A program made the translations under genes and the position numbers. The notes below the pieces were generated by a model. It made no database searches and had not been told where the DNA came from. It worked only from the letters and a program-made list of their open reading frames with translations. From NCBI GenBank assembly GCA_946481265.1, contig CAMLNE010000041.1, forward strand, positions 1-17,973: DNA of 17,973 nt, read 5' to 3'. This DNA is from an uncultured Panacagrimonas sp. (GTDB lineage Bacteria > Pseudomonadota > Gammaproteobacteria > Nevskiales > Nevskiaceae). Shown one piece after another: positions 1 through 6,719 of this stretch. Within the stretch, counting starts at the first letter, position 1; each line of letters opens with the position of its first letter.

Positions 1-631
1 CCTCGCCCACCTGGTCCTCCAGCGGCACGCCGGCCTCGGCGGCCGCCTCGGCCATGATGTAGCTGTCCAGGATCGTGCCCGGCGACGGCTTCATGACCAG
101 GGTGCAGCCCGCCGCCATCGCCGGCGCGATCTTGCTGATCGCGAGCGTGACGGGGAAATTCCAGGGCACGATGCCGGCAACCACGCCGAGCGGCGCACGG
201 CTCACGATTGTCTCGCGACCCATCTGCGAGGGACGCACCTCGTCACCCTGCAGGTTCTTCGCAAGCTCCGCGTAATACGCGAGCACGCCCACCGAGAACT
301 GGCCTTCGAGGCCGCTGCTCACGGCCAGCGGCATGCCGTTCTGCAGGCTGACCGCGCGGGCGATCGCATCGCTGCGCTTGCCCAGCGCGGCGGCGAAGCG
401 GCCCATCACCTCGGCGCGCTCGGCCGGCGTGCTGCGGGCCCAGGGGCCGCTCTCGAACGCCTTGCGCGCGGCGGCGACGGCACGATCGACGTCGGCCTCC
501 ATCGCCTCGGGCACCGAGCCGATGACTTCCTCGGTGCTGGCGTTGATCAGGTCGAAGTGCTTCTTCGACGACGGGGCGACCCACTGGCCGCCGATGTAGA
601 ACGCGTTCTGCAGGTGGTCCTGGACGCCCAT
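1..631 (-). CDS. Aldehyde dehydrogenase, N-terminal part (gene runs off the left edge)
   Basis: NAD(P)-dependent oxidation of an aldehyde to a carboxylic acid; the substrate cannot be told from sequence. About 210 of the usual ~480 residues are present, beginning MGVQDHLQNAFYIGGQWV. The ALDH fold signature VPWNFPV lies near residues 155-161 (its Asn is the conserved active-site Asn), and the NAD-binding MKPSPGT near 180-186. The catalytic Cys and Glu would lie beyond the window edge. ATG at 631 was chosen because the family N-terminus starts there and AGGAGG sits about 8 bases upstream. The gene is transcribed leftward and is separated by 140 bp from the SDR at 772-1683, which points the same way. 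A palindrome at 681-694 lies about 50 bp upstream of the start and matches two other sites in the window. Family call is firm; substrate is unknown. Confidence 0.93.
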   Translation of the reverse strand, partial: MGVQDHLQNAFYIGGQWVAPSSKKHFDLINASTEEVIGSVPEAMEADVDRAVAAARKAFESGPWARSTPAERAEVMGRFAAALGKRSDAIARAVSLQNGMPLAVSSGLEGQFSVGVLAYYAELAKNLQGDEVRPSQMGRETIVSRAPLGVVAGIVPWNFPVTLAISKIAPAMAAGCTLVMKPSPGTILDSYIMAEAAAEAGVPLEDQVGE

Positions 632-680
632 CTGGATACTCCTCCTCGTATGGCACTCAACGCCGTCCGGACCTTATATC

Positions 681-694
681 GTATGGTTCCGTAC
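681..694. promoter_or_regulatory. Putative operator, copy 1 of 3
   Basis: GTATGGTTCCGTAC is a near-perfect dyad (half-sites GTATGG and CCGTAC, one mismatch). It lies in the 140-bp gap upstream of the aldehyde dehydrogenase, centred about 56 bp before its ATG. The same pattern, GTAYGGNNCCRTAC, recurs at 1712-1725 and 14608-14621. The size and symmetry suit a dimeric TetR-like repressor, which is inference. Confidence 0.55.
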
Positions 695-771
695 CAGTCC
701 AGCGCCGAATGAAGGGGGCATCTGAGCGATACCGCAGGCCGGCCCCGGCTCAGCCGGGACGAGCGGACGGT

Positions 772-1683
772 TCAGCGCGTCGATGCCTTCTTGATGCCCT
801 CGGTCAGCAGCTTCGGCCGTGCATCCAGGTGAAAGCCGCCGAAGGGCTGCGACTTGTCGAAGGGTGTGTTCGTGCGCGGCGTCGGCGGATTCCAGCAGTT
901 GCGCGCGTTCGGCGCACCACCGTCCACGCGGATGCACGAACCCGTGATGAACGAGGCGACCGGCGACAGCAGGTAGACGATGGCTCCCGACATCTCGGCG
1001 ACATTGCCGTAGCGCTGCGCCGGGATCGTCGCCGGGAACTTCAGGATCTCCTTCTGCGCCTCGGGTTCATAGGTATCGAAGCCGCTGCTCTCGATGCCGC
1101 CGGGCGCCACGCAGTTCACCCGCACACCGGCCGGTGCCCACTCGGAAGCCGCGCTCTCGCTGAGCGTCCACATGCCGCCGCGCGCCGCGCCCGAATGCGC
1201 GTAATTGGCCCAGCCGTTCCAGATGTCCGCGATGATGTTGACGATGCTGCCGCCGTTCTTCTCCATCCAGCGGTTGTAGACCTCGCGCATCACCATGAAG
1301 CCGCCGAACAGGTTCAGTCGCACGACGGCCTCGAAGCCCTTGCTGCTGATCTCCTTCAGGGGCTGGCGATACTGGCCGCCGGCGTTGTTGACCAGGCCGT
1401 CGATACGGCCGTGCGCGGCGAGGACGGCGTCGACCATCGCGATGACCTGATCTTCCTTGCGGATGTCGCAGATGTGCGTGCTGACCTTGCCGTGGATGCA
1501 GTCCGCCTCGATCTCCTGCTGGACCCTGGCGAGCTTTTCCGCGTCGCGTCCGGCAATGGCCACCGTGGCGCCCAGCGATGCCAGTTCGTGTGCCGTGCAG
1601 CGGCCGATGCCGCTGCCACCGCCGGTGACGAGGATGACCTGGCCGTCGAACAGGCCGGGACGGTAGACGGATTGGTAAGGCAT
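772..1683 (-). CDS. SDR oxidoreductase, trans-2-enoyl-CoA reductase (PECR)-like
   Basis: A 303-residue short-chain dehydrogenase/reductase, probably an NADPH-dependent enoyl-CoA or dienoyl-CoA reductase acting on acyl-CoA intermediates. The nucleotide-binding motif TGGGSGIG is at residues 20-27 and NNAG at 99-102. The usual catalytic YxxxK is absent: aligning on the following VNCVAPG puts S164 and R168 at those positions, within HSGAARGGM. Human peroxisomal trans-2-enoyl-CoA reductase (PECR) carries a very similar HSGAAR segment, so the substitution is a subfamily trait rather than damage. The C-terminus runs about 45 residues past the usual SDR end and is rich in Pro and Asn. ATG at 1683 was chosen because the fold begins immediately after it; the open frame continues upstream but crosses the divergent gene. 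It shares a 102-bp promoter region with the AttH-like gene at 1786. Exact substrate is unknown. Confidence 0.88.
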   Translation of the reverse strand: MPYQSVYRPGLFDGQVILVTGGGSGIGRCTAHELASLGATVAIAGRDAEKLARVQQEIEADCIHGKVSTHICDIRKEDQVIAMVDAVLAAHGRIDGLVNNAGGQYRQPLKEISSKGFEAVVRLNLFGGFMVMREVYNRWMEKNGGSIVNIIADIWNGWANYAHSGAARGGMWTLSESAASEWAPAGVRVNCVAPGGIESSGFDTYEPEAQKEILKFPATIPAQRYGNVAEMSGAIVYLLSPVASFITGSCIRVDGGAPNARNCWNPPTPRTNTPFDKSQPFGGFHLDARPKLLTEGIKKASTR

Positions 1684-1711
1684 GGGGCAGGCTCGTGGCT
1701 GGAGATCGTTG

Positions 1712-1725
1712 GTAGGGTACCGTAT
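1712..1725. promoter_or_regulatory. Putative operator, copy 2 of 3
   Basis: GTAGGGTACCGTAT lies between the divergent SDR (ATG at 1683, about 35 bp away) and AttH-like gene (ATG at 1786, about 67 bp away). Its reverse complement, ATACGGTACCCTAC, aligns with copies 1 and 3. Flanking bases are partly shared with copy 1 too (CCTACCA here, CGTACCA there). Its position would allow one repressor to control both genes. Confidence 0.5.
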
Positions 1726-1785
1726 CATCCTGATGAGGCATTTTGCATCCGCGCCAGCGCCATAAATCAGACTCGAGGAGAACCC

Positions 1786-2718
1786 ATGAACAAGCTCGCC
1801 CCCAACCGGCCGGTGCCGGTCCTGGACATCATCCACGACGGTCGCCACACGCTGCGCGACCTGCCGCTGGAGCGGGAGTCGATCCCCTACGTGATCCCCC
1901 TGCCGGAACAGGGCATCGGTGCGTTCGTCTACACCTGGGTCACCAAGGACAGTCTCGCCGGCTCGGCCTGCGTGGCCTTCGGTCCCGGCGTGTCGTCGCC
2001 GATCGCCGAGAAGGTCGATGGCATCGAGGTCCCGCGCAAGCAGAACTTCGACGATTGGAGCGTGGGCAAGCTCAGCCTGCGGCACGACCTGAAGCTGGAG
2101 CAGGCACGCGTGATCGTGGACGGCGAGCGCTTTGGCCTGGACGCGCAATACAAGGCGCTGCACCCGGCGTACGCGTACGACTTCCACCCGGATGGCTGCC
2201 CGAGCTGGGCGGCGACCAACCGCACCGAGCAGGCCGGTCGCCTGAGCGGAAAGATCCGCATCGACGGCAAGGAACAAGCCTTCGAGACGGCCTGTGCACG
2301 CGACCACTCCTGGGGCACGCGCAACTGGGACACGCCGCAGAACTGGAAGTGGCTGCACGCGCAGGCCGGCGACACCTGCGTGCACTTCTGGCACATCAAC
2401 GCGCGCGGCCGCAATGTGCTGCGCGGCTACGTGTCGCGCGACGGCCGCATGGCGGAGGTCTCGCGTGCCGACTACGAGTTCGAGACCGACGACCAGTACC
2501 GCCAGACGCGCATCGTGGCCGAGATCGAGGATACGGCCGGCCGCAAGCTGCGCGTCGAGGGCCAGTACTTCGCGGTCTTCCCGTTCGTGCCGGTGCCGAC
2601 CTGCACGCTCAACGAAGGCGCAATGACCTGCACGATCGACGGCCAGAAGGGCGTCGGCTGGAGCGAGTTCATGTGGCCCACCGCCTATCTCGAGTTCCTG
2701 CGCAACGAGAAGGCCTGA
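1786..2718 (+). CDS. AttH/CrtC-like (DUF7064-type) conserved hypothetical
   Basis: A 310-residue soluble protein with no signal peptide or membrane segment visible. The sequence is rich in alternating aromatic and charged beta-strand patterns and contains the motif RDHSWGTRNW at residues 172-181. I associate this RDHSWG motif with the AttH/hydroxyneurosporene-dehydratase (CrtC)-like superfamily, often annotated DUF7064/DUF7065, whose members have paired lipocalin-like beta-barrels. Characterised relatives act on terpenoid or other hydrophobic substrates, but no reaction can be assigned here. ATG at 1786 follows GAGGAG with a good spacing. It diverges from the PECR-like SDR across a shared putative operator, suggesting the two serve one pathway. 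The reading frame is open far upstream (to 709), but that part lies antisense to the SDR and is not credible protein. Family assignment is from memory of the motif, without a search. Confidence 0.75.
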   Translation: MNKLAPNRPVPVLDIIHDGRHTLRDLPLERESIPYVIPLPEQGIGAFVYTWVTKDSLAGSACVAFGPGVSSPIAEKVDGIEVPRKQNFDDWSVGKLSLRHDLKLEQARVIVDGERFGLDAQYKALHPAYAYDFHPDGCPSWAATNRTEQAGRLSGKIRIDGKEQAFETACARDHSWGTRNWDTPQNWKWLHAQAGDTCVHFWHINARGRNVLRGYVSRDGRMAEVSRADYEFETDDQYRQTRIVAEIEDTAGRKLRVEGQYFAVFPFVPVPTCTLNEGAMTCTIDGQKGVGWSEFMWPTAYLEFLRNEKA

Positions 2719-2737
2719 GCCGCAGGCGCGCCCTCAC

Positions 2738-2762
2738 GCAGCCCGGCAGATGCCCGGGCTGC
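2738..2762. terminator. Hairpin between convergent genes, possible terminator
   Basis: A perfect 9-bp stem, GCAGCCCGG pairing with CCGGGCTGC around a 7-base loop, begins 20 bases after the AttH-like stop codon and lies upstream of the convergent MAPEG gene end. No T-run follows on either strand, so rho-independent function is uncertain. A second, smaller dyad (CCGGTC / GACCGG) follows within about 30 bases. Confidence 0.4.
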
Positions 2763-2851
2763 GCGAAGGTACCGGCCTCCGGTCCGGGACCGGGACCGGA
2801 TCGGTTCCGCTCCCGGTTTGGTTTTCGTCCCGTCCCTGTTGTCGCCCTGCT

Positions 2852-3238
2852 TTACGCGGCCGTCACGAACAGGCCGACCACGCAGGCCACCGCCGCGGCC
2901 CATACCAGCGAGCGCGGGGCACCCCAGTCGGCGAGATAGCAGATGCCGTAGGCGACGCGTGCCGCCACCCAGGCCATCGCGAGCATATCGATCGTGGCCT
3001 GCGCGCCGCCGGCCAGGTGGGCGATGATCACCGCCGCGGCGAACGCCGGGAACGCCTCGAAACTGTTCTGCTGCGCCCAGTGCGCGCGCTTCTGCATGCC
3101 CGTCACGGTTTCCAGGAACTCGCGTGGCGCGCGGTTCTGGCCGATCGACATCTTCTGCGAGCCGCCGAACTTCGCGGTCGCGGTCCACATCAGCGGCATG
3201 AAAGCGCCGATCAGCACACACCAGTAAGCCGTGGTCAT
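2852..3238 (-). CDS. MAPEG family membrane protein
   Basis: A 128-residue integral membrane protein with four hydrophobic segments, near residues 4-22, 58-77, 82-104 and 108-127. The segment WAQQNSFEAFPAFAAA (54-69) is typical of the MAPEG family (membrane-associated proteins in eicosanoid and glutathione metabolism). Eukaryotic members are glutathione S-transferases or leukotriene-type synthases; bacterial members of this short type are mostly uncharacterised, though some bind glutathione. The ATG at 3238 is preceded by GAGGAG about 10 bases upstream, inside the 29-bp gap after the enoyl-CoA hydratase-like gene, so it looks like the last gene of the P450 operon. A role in detoxifying or conjugating a reactive product of that operon is possible but is inference. 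Confidence 0.85.
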   Translation of the reverse strand: MTTAYWCVLIGAFMPLMWTATAKFGGSQKMSIGQNRAPREFLETVTGMQKRAHWAQQNSFEAFPAFAAAVIIAHLAGGAQATIDMLAMAWVAARVAYGICYLADWGAPRSLVWAAAVACVVGLFVTAA

Positions 3239-3267
3239 GTTGGTCTTTCTCCTCGATCAATGATGAT

Positions 3268-4056
3268 TCAGCGGCCCGAGAATTCGGGCCTGGACTTGCC
3301 CAGCACCGCCTGTATCGCGTTCCACGAATCCTCGGTCTTCGCGCACTGCGAGATCGCACGCGCCTCGAACTCGAGCTGCGTCTCCAGCGGCTGGTCGTGC
3401 GTCGACAGCAGCAGGCGTTTCATCTCGCCGTAGGTCCGCGTCGGGCCGCTCGCGATCTGCCGGGCGAGCGCCATGGCCTCGGTCTCGAGTTGCGCGTCCT
3501 CGACCAGGCGCGACACCAGGCCATGTTCGGCGGCCTGCTCGGCGCTCCAGGTCTGGTTGAGCATCAGGAACTCCGCGGCACGGCGCGTGCCGACGCGGCG
3601 CGGGATGAAGTAGCTGCCCGCACCGTCGCTGACGAACCCGATCGCGTTGTAGGCCGCGTAGAACCGCGCCGAGCGCCCCGCGATGGCGAAGTCCGCCATC
3701 GCGGTGAGCGCCACGGCGCCGCCCGTCACCAGGCCATGCGCCGCGAGCACCACGGGGGCATCGCAGCGCGCGAAGCGCGAGATCGCCATGTGCAGGTCGG
3801 CGGTCGCCGCCTTCAGCCGCCGCGGCAGCAGGGCCCGATCCGCGCCGAGCCACTTGAGATCGGCGCCGACGCTGAAATACCGGCCCTGTGCGCGGATCAG
3901 GACCGCGCGCACCTCCGGCGTCTCGTCACACTCGATCGCGGCCTCGCAAAGCTGCGAGCAGAAGGCCTGGTCGAAGGGGTTGCCGCGTTCCGGCTGGGTC
4001 AGGGTGACGTGGGCGATCGAGTCGCGGACTTCGACCAGGACAGCGCGGGCATCCAT
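3268..4056 (-). CDS. Enoyl-CoA hydratase/isomerase family protein, isomerase-like active site
   Basis: A 262-residue crotonase-fold protein. The oxyanion-hole segments are SVGADL (62-67) and HGLVTGGAVAL (107-117). The two catalytic glutamates of classical enoyl-CoA hydratase are missing. The first (GGGCE in rat mitochondrial hydratase) aligns with A116 and the second (FGQPE) with Y136. An aspartate, D144 in IGFVSDGAG, falls where enoyl-CoA isomerases and PaaG carry their acidic base, so a double-bond isomerase on an acyl-CoA ester fits better than a hydratase. ATG at 4056 follows a GGGAG-type ribosome site. It lies 77 bp after the SnoaL-like gene and 29 bp before the MAPEG gene, all in the same direction. 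The alignment was made by eye, so residue assignments could shift by a position. Confidence 0.87.
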   Translation of the reverse strand: MDARAVLVEVRDSIAHVTLTQPERGNPFDQAFCSQLCEAAIECDETPEVRAVLIRAQGRYFSVGADLKWLGADRALLPRRLKAATADLHMAISRFARCDAPVVLAAHGLVTGGAVALTAMADFAIAGRSARFYAAYNAIGFVSDGAGSYFIPRRVGTRRAAEFLMLNQTWSAEQAAEHGLVSRLVEDAQLETEAMALARQIASGPTRTYGEMKRLLLSTHDQPLETQLEFEARAISQCAKTEDSWNAIQAVLGKSRPEFSGR

Positions 4057-4133
4057 CGATCTGCTCCCTGCAGGAAAGTCCGGATGCTATCGCGTCGTCC
4101 CCGTCCCCGGCTCCTTCGCTCGCGCGATCCGAC

Positions 4134-4535
4134 CTAGACCGGCTTGGAGAACGCCGCCTGTGCCACCGCCGTGTTCATGAAGTCGCGGAAGCGCGTCCAC
4201 TTGCCGTCCTTCATCGTGATGACATGCACGAAGTCGGACTCGATGCTGCCGCCGGTCGCCTTCGCGGTCAGGCGCAGGTGCCCGGTGACCACGACCTTGT
4301 CGTCCTGGGCGATGAACTCCTCGGCGTCGAACTGATGGATGTCGACCGAGGACAGCACGGTCTCGAAGAAGCGGCGCGCCTGCGCTTGGCCGCGCCAGGT
4401 GTTCGCGTAGGGAATCACCGAAGGACCGTAGAACTCGATCACCACGTCGTCGGAGAGCAGTTCAAGGATGGCAGGCACATCGCCGCGTCCGAAGCGCACG
4501 AAGATTTCCTGTGTGATGGCAACGTTGCTGGTCAT
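4134..4535 (-). CDS. SnoaL/NTF2-like protein
   Basis: A 133-residue protein with the single-domain alpha+beta-cone NTF2-like pattern: an N-terminal helix pair ending in ILELLSDDVVIEFYGP (23-38), then a central helix (RRFFETVLSSV), then beta strands (VVVTGHLRLTAKATG, DFVHVITMKDGKWTRFRDFMNT). This is the SnoaL-like family, which includes polyketide cyclases, steroid delta-isomerases and small hydratases. No catalytic residue can be assigned with confidence. Its ATG at 4535 lies only three bases after the P450 stop, so translation of the two is likely coupled. The partnership suggests it acts on, or binds, the P450 product. Substrate is unknown. Confidence 0.85.
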   Translation of the reverse strand: MTSNVAITQEIFVRFGRGDVPAILELLSDDVVIEFYGPSVIPYANTWRGQAQARRFFETVLSSVDIHQFDAEEFIAQDDKVVVTGHLRLTAKATGGSIESDFVHVITMKDGKWTRFRDFMNTAVAQAAFSKPV

Positions 4536-4538
4536 GGC

Positions 4539-5759
4539 TCAGGCTCTCTCGAAGACCGTGGGAAGTGTGGTGACGCTGTGCTGCAGGAGCGTGGCGCGCT
4601 GCGGCTCGGCCGGCTGGCGTCCGGGCTTCATGGCCTTGAAGCGGTCGAGCACGCCCTCGATCAGGCAGGCCGTCTCCAGGTTGGCCAGCGGCGCCCCCAG
4701 GCAGAAATGGATGCCGTGCCCGAAGCTGAGCTGTGCGCCGGCGTTGTCGCGATCCAGGCGCAGACGCCGGGGCTCGGGAAACACCTTGGGGTCGTGGTTG
4801 GCCGCGGCGAAGAACAGCGCCACCCATTCGCCCGCGCGGATCTGCTTGCCGCCGATCTCCACGTCGCGCATCACCTTGCGGAACAGTCGCTGCGGCGGAC
4901 CCGCCAGGCGCAACGTTTCCTGCTGGAAGCGCGGGATCAGGCTGCGATCGGCACGCAGGCGATCGAACACCTCCGGATGATCGACCAGCGCGCGCAGGCA
5001 GTTGGCGGCGTAGTACATCGTGGTCTCGGACCCCGCCACCACCAGGGTGAAGCAGAAGCGCCAGATCTCGTCGCGCGTCAGGCGCGCACCCTCGGACTCC
5101 GCCACGATCAGCGCGTCCACCAGGTCGTCGCCGGGCTTTCCGCCAGCGCTGATCCGCGCGATGCGCTCGTCGACCATCTGCTGGAAGTAGGCCACCATCT
5201 CGACGTTGCTCTGGTTGCGCTCTTCCGCGCTCATGTCGGCCGAGAGCATGAAGGCATTGGCCCAGCGCTGGAACGGATCGGTCATCGATTCCGGCTGGCC
5301 GAGCAGGCGCACCATCAAGCGGGCCGGCAGCGGCGCGCACAGCCGCGACACCACGTCCACCTCGCCGGCGGGCAGCGCGTCGATCAGTTCCTTCACGACT
5401 TCCTGCACCTGCGGTCGCAGCTCGGCCACGCGGCGCGGCGTGAACGCCTGCACCACGACGCGGCGCAGCTTGGCGTGCTCGGGATCGTCATGGTTGACCA
5501 GCATCAACGACGGGGCGCCGGTTCCCTGCTGGAAGTCGGCCGAGGAAAATGTCTGGTGATCCTTGGCCGCCGCCGCCACCTGCTCGTAGCTGAGCAGGGC
5601 CCAGGCCTGGGTCGGCGCATCGAATCCGGGTACCGTCCCCGGCGGCCAGTCGACATAGCCCGACACCGGCGAGTCGTCGCGCAGCGCATCATAGGCAGGG
5701 TAGGGATTGGCGATGATCTCGGGTGTCGCCAACTGTCGCGGGTCGAACGTCTGTTGCAT
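4539..5759 (-). CDS. Cytochrome P450 (bacterial soluble class)
   Basis: A complete 406-residue P450 monooxygenase. The I-helix motif AGSETT is at 242-247, the ExxR pair as ETLR at 281-284, and the heme-ligand loop FGHGIHFCLG at 346-355 with the ligating Cys at 353. There is no N-terminal membrane anchor, as expected of bacterial soluble P450s that draw electrons from a ferredoxin and reductase; neither partner is in the window. ATG at 5759 was chosen over upstream in-frame ATGs because AGGAGGAG lies just before it and the sequence after it, FDPRQLATPEIIANPYPAYDAL without its last two residues, is a typical P450 start. It heads the leftward set P450, SnoaL-like, crotonase-like, MAPEG. A MarR-type regulator diverges from it across 64 bp and probably controls it. 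Substrate is not predictable here. Confidence 0.96.
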   Translation of the reverse strand: MQQTFDPRQLATPEIIANPYPAYDALRDDSPVSGYVDWPPGTVPGFDAPTQAWALLSYEQVAAAAKDHQTFSSADFQQGTGAPSLMLVNHDDPEHAKLRRVVVQAFTPRRVAELRPQVQEVVKELIDALPAGEVDVVSRLCAPLPARLMVRLLGQPESMTDPFQRWANAFMLSADMSAEERNQSNVEMVAYFQQMVDERIARISAGGKPGDDLVDALIVAESEGARLTRDEIWRFCFTLVVAGSETTMYYAANCLRALVDHPEVFDRLRADRSLIPRFQQETLRLAGPPQRLFRKVMRDVEIGGKQIRAGEWVALFFAAANHDPKVFPEPRRLRLDRDNAGAQLSFGHGIHFCLGAPLANLETACLIEGVLDRFKAMKPGRQPAEPQRATLLQHSVTTLPTVFERA

Positions 5760-5803
5760 GTTGCTCCTCCTGCGGAGTACCGCCATGCGCGGTCTCTGCT
5801 TTA

Positions 5804-5825
5804 ATAGTTGAATAACGGTAACTAT
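5804..5825. promoter_or_regulatory. Inverted repeat overlapping the MarR start codon, possible autoregulatory operator
   Basis: Arms ATAGTT (5804-5809) and AACTAT (5820-5825) flank a 10-base spacer in the only AT-rich stretch between the divergent P450 and MarR genes. The right arm includes part of the regulator's ATG (5824-5826). MarR proteins commonly bind such dyads in divergent promoters. Short arms make this tentative. Confidence 0.4.
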
Positions 5826-6420
5826 GTCGCCAGGACACAATAAACCCGTAAAGCGGGCGCGGTCAATCGCCGATGCCGAACGGACGGCGCCGGCGCCGGT
5901 CTCCGATGCCGCCAAGGACTTTCTAGACCTGTTCTACCCGGTGCACTACAAGATCGGGATCGGCATCGAGGACGCGCTGCGCGGTGGCCGGCTGTCACGC
6001 CACCAGGTGGCGATCCTGTGGTTGATCCGCTCGGCCGGTGAAGGCGGCCGCACCCTTCCGCGCAAGGAGATCGAGCGCTCGATCACGCGCTGGTTCGAAC
6101 TCCGGAATTCGGCGATCTCCAAGGTGCTGCGCACGATGGCGCGCGAGCCGCTGAACCTGCTGGAGATCCGCGAACATCCGCTGTCGGGGCGCGAGCGCGA
6201 GGTCAGCCTGACCACCAAGGGCGTGCGCGAGCTCGAGCGCATGGTCGAGCAGGGCCGGCGCTTCATCCAGACGATGGTCAATCACCTGAGCGCCACCGAG
6301 GCCTCGCAGGGCGTGCACTTCCTGGGCCGCGTGAGCTCGGTGATCGACATGGTGCAGCCCGCGATCAAGGTCGCCGGCAGTCCCCGCCGCAAGGCCGCCA
6401 AGCCGCGGGCGGCCCGCTGA
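5824..6420 (+). CDS. MarR-like winged-helix transcriptional regulator
   Basis: A 198-residue DNA-binding protein. A predicted dimerisation helix (SDAAKDFLDLFYPVHYKIG, 27-45) precedes a winged helix: LSRHQVAILWLIRSAG (58-72), recognition-helix region RWFELRNSAISKVLRTM (89-105), and a wing EHPLSGREREVSLTTKG (117-133) of the MarR type. The C-terminal tail is basic (SPRRKAAKPRAAR). It lies back to back with the P450 gene, so it is the obvious local regulator of the P450 operon, perhaps responding to the P450 substrate. The ATG at 5824 has no clear Shine-Dalgarno and overlaps a possible operator, so the message may be nearly leaderless. The start remains somewhat uncertain, although no better ATG lies before the first conserved helix. 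Confidence 0.85.
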   Translation: MSPGHNKPVKRARSIADAERTAPAPVSDAAKDFLDLFYPVHYKIGIGIEDALRGGRLSRHQVAILWLIRSAGEGGRTLPRKEIERSITRWFELRNSAISKVLRTMAREPLNLLEIREHPLSGREREVSLTTKGVRELERMVEQGRRFIQTMVNHLSATEASQGVHFLGRVSSVIDMVQPAIKVAGSPRRKAAKPRAAR

Positions 6421-6428
6421 TCAGGGCC

Positions 6429-6455
6429 CTGCCCGCCCCTGCATGAGGCGGGCAG
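6429..6455. terminator. Hairpin just after the MarR gene, possible terminator
   Basis: CTGCCCGCC and GGCGGGCAG form a perfect 9-bp stem with a 9-base loop, starting 8 bases after the MarR stop. There is no T-run, so it is either a weak or rho-assisted terminator, or a repeat element like its two neighbours. Confidence 0.45.
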
Positions 6456-6550
6456 GAGGCGCATCCGGGCACGGCCGCCAGGTCGGCGCCCCACCCGCTT
6501 CGGCGTCGGTGCGCAGCAGCGTCGCGGCTCCCCATTGCCTGTAGGTCTCA

Positions 6551-6578
6551 CCCTCCCCGTGGCTGTTCACGGGCAGGG
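6551..6578. repeat. Imperfect palindrome
   Basis: CCCTCCCCGTG pairs with CACGGGCAGGG around a 6-base loop (GCTGTT). Ten of eleven positions pair; the single mismatch is C opposite C. It lies in the hairpin-rich gap and resembles a REP-like element in size and composition. Confidence 0.45.
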
Positions 6579-6647
6579 CCGGGGTGCGGGACGTCGCGAG
6601 TCGGACATGGCGCTGCTGCGATGGCGACCTGCCCCTCAGCCCCACCT

Positions 6648-6678
6648 TCTCCCCATGCGATCAAGCCGCATGGGGAGA
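6648..6678. repeat. REP-like palindrome
   Basis: TCTCCCCATGCG and CGCATGGGGAGA form a perfect 12-bp stem around a 7-base loop (ATCAAGC), extended outward by a G-T and a C-G pair. The left flank (CCCCTCAGCCCCACC) together with the stem recalls the widespread CTCTCCC-type REP elements of pseudomonads and xanthomonads. Whether it is repeated genome-wide cannot be seen here. Confidence 0.55.
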
Positions 6679-6719
6679 GGAAGTCGGAGATCCTCCACGT
6701 CAGCGTCCGTCCCCGCCCG

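Larger units (their letters stand above)
6421..6719. other. Non-coding gap between convergent genes, rich in hairpins
   Basis: This 299-bp stretch separates the MarR gene (+) from the lipase-like gene (-). I see no credible coding sequence in it. It holds three separate inverted repeats, at 6429-6455, 6551-6578 and 6648-6678, each annotated separately. The rest is G+C-rich sequence without recognisable features. Confidence 0.7.

Noticed and set aside
709..1785. Open reading frame continuing upstream of the AttH-like gene on the + strand
   Set aside because: It runs antisense to the PECR-like SDR, is rich in Arg, Ala and Asp with no family pattern, and a strong ribosome site marks the start at 1786.
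2897..2907. Extra operator half-site (CCATACC) inside the MAPEG gene
   Set aside because: Only one half of the dyad is present and it lies in coding sequence, as do similar halves near 9385 and 17553.
4224..5804. + strand open frame of about 526 codons opposite the P450 gene
   Set aside because: Shadow of the P450 gene, whose heme loop, ExxR and I-helix motifs are intact on the - strand.
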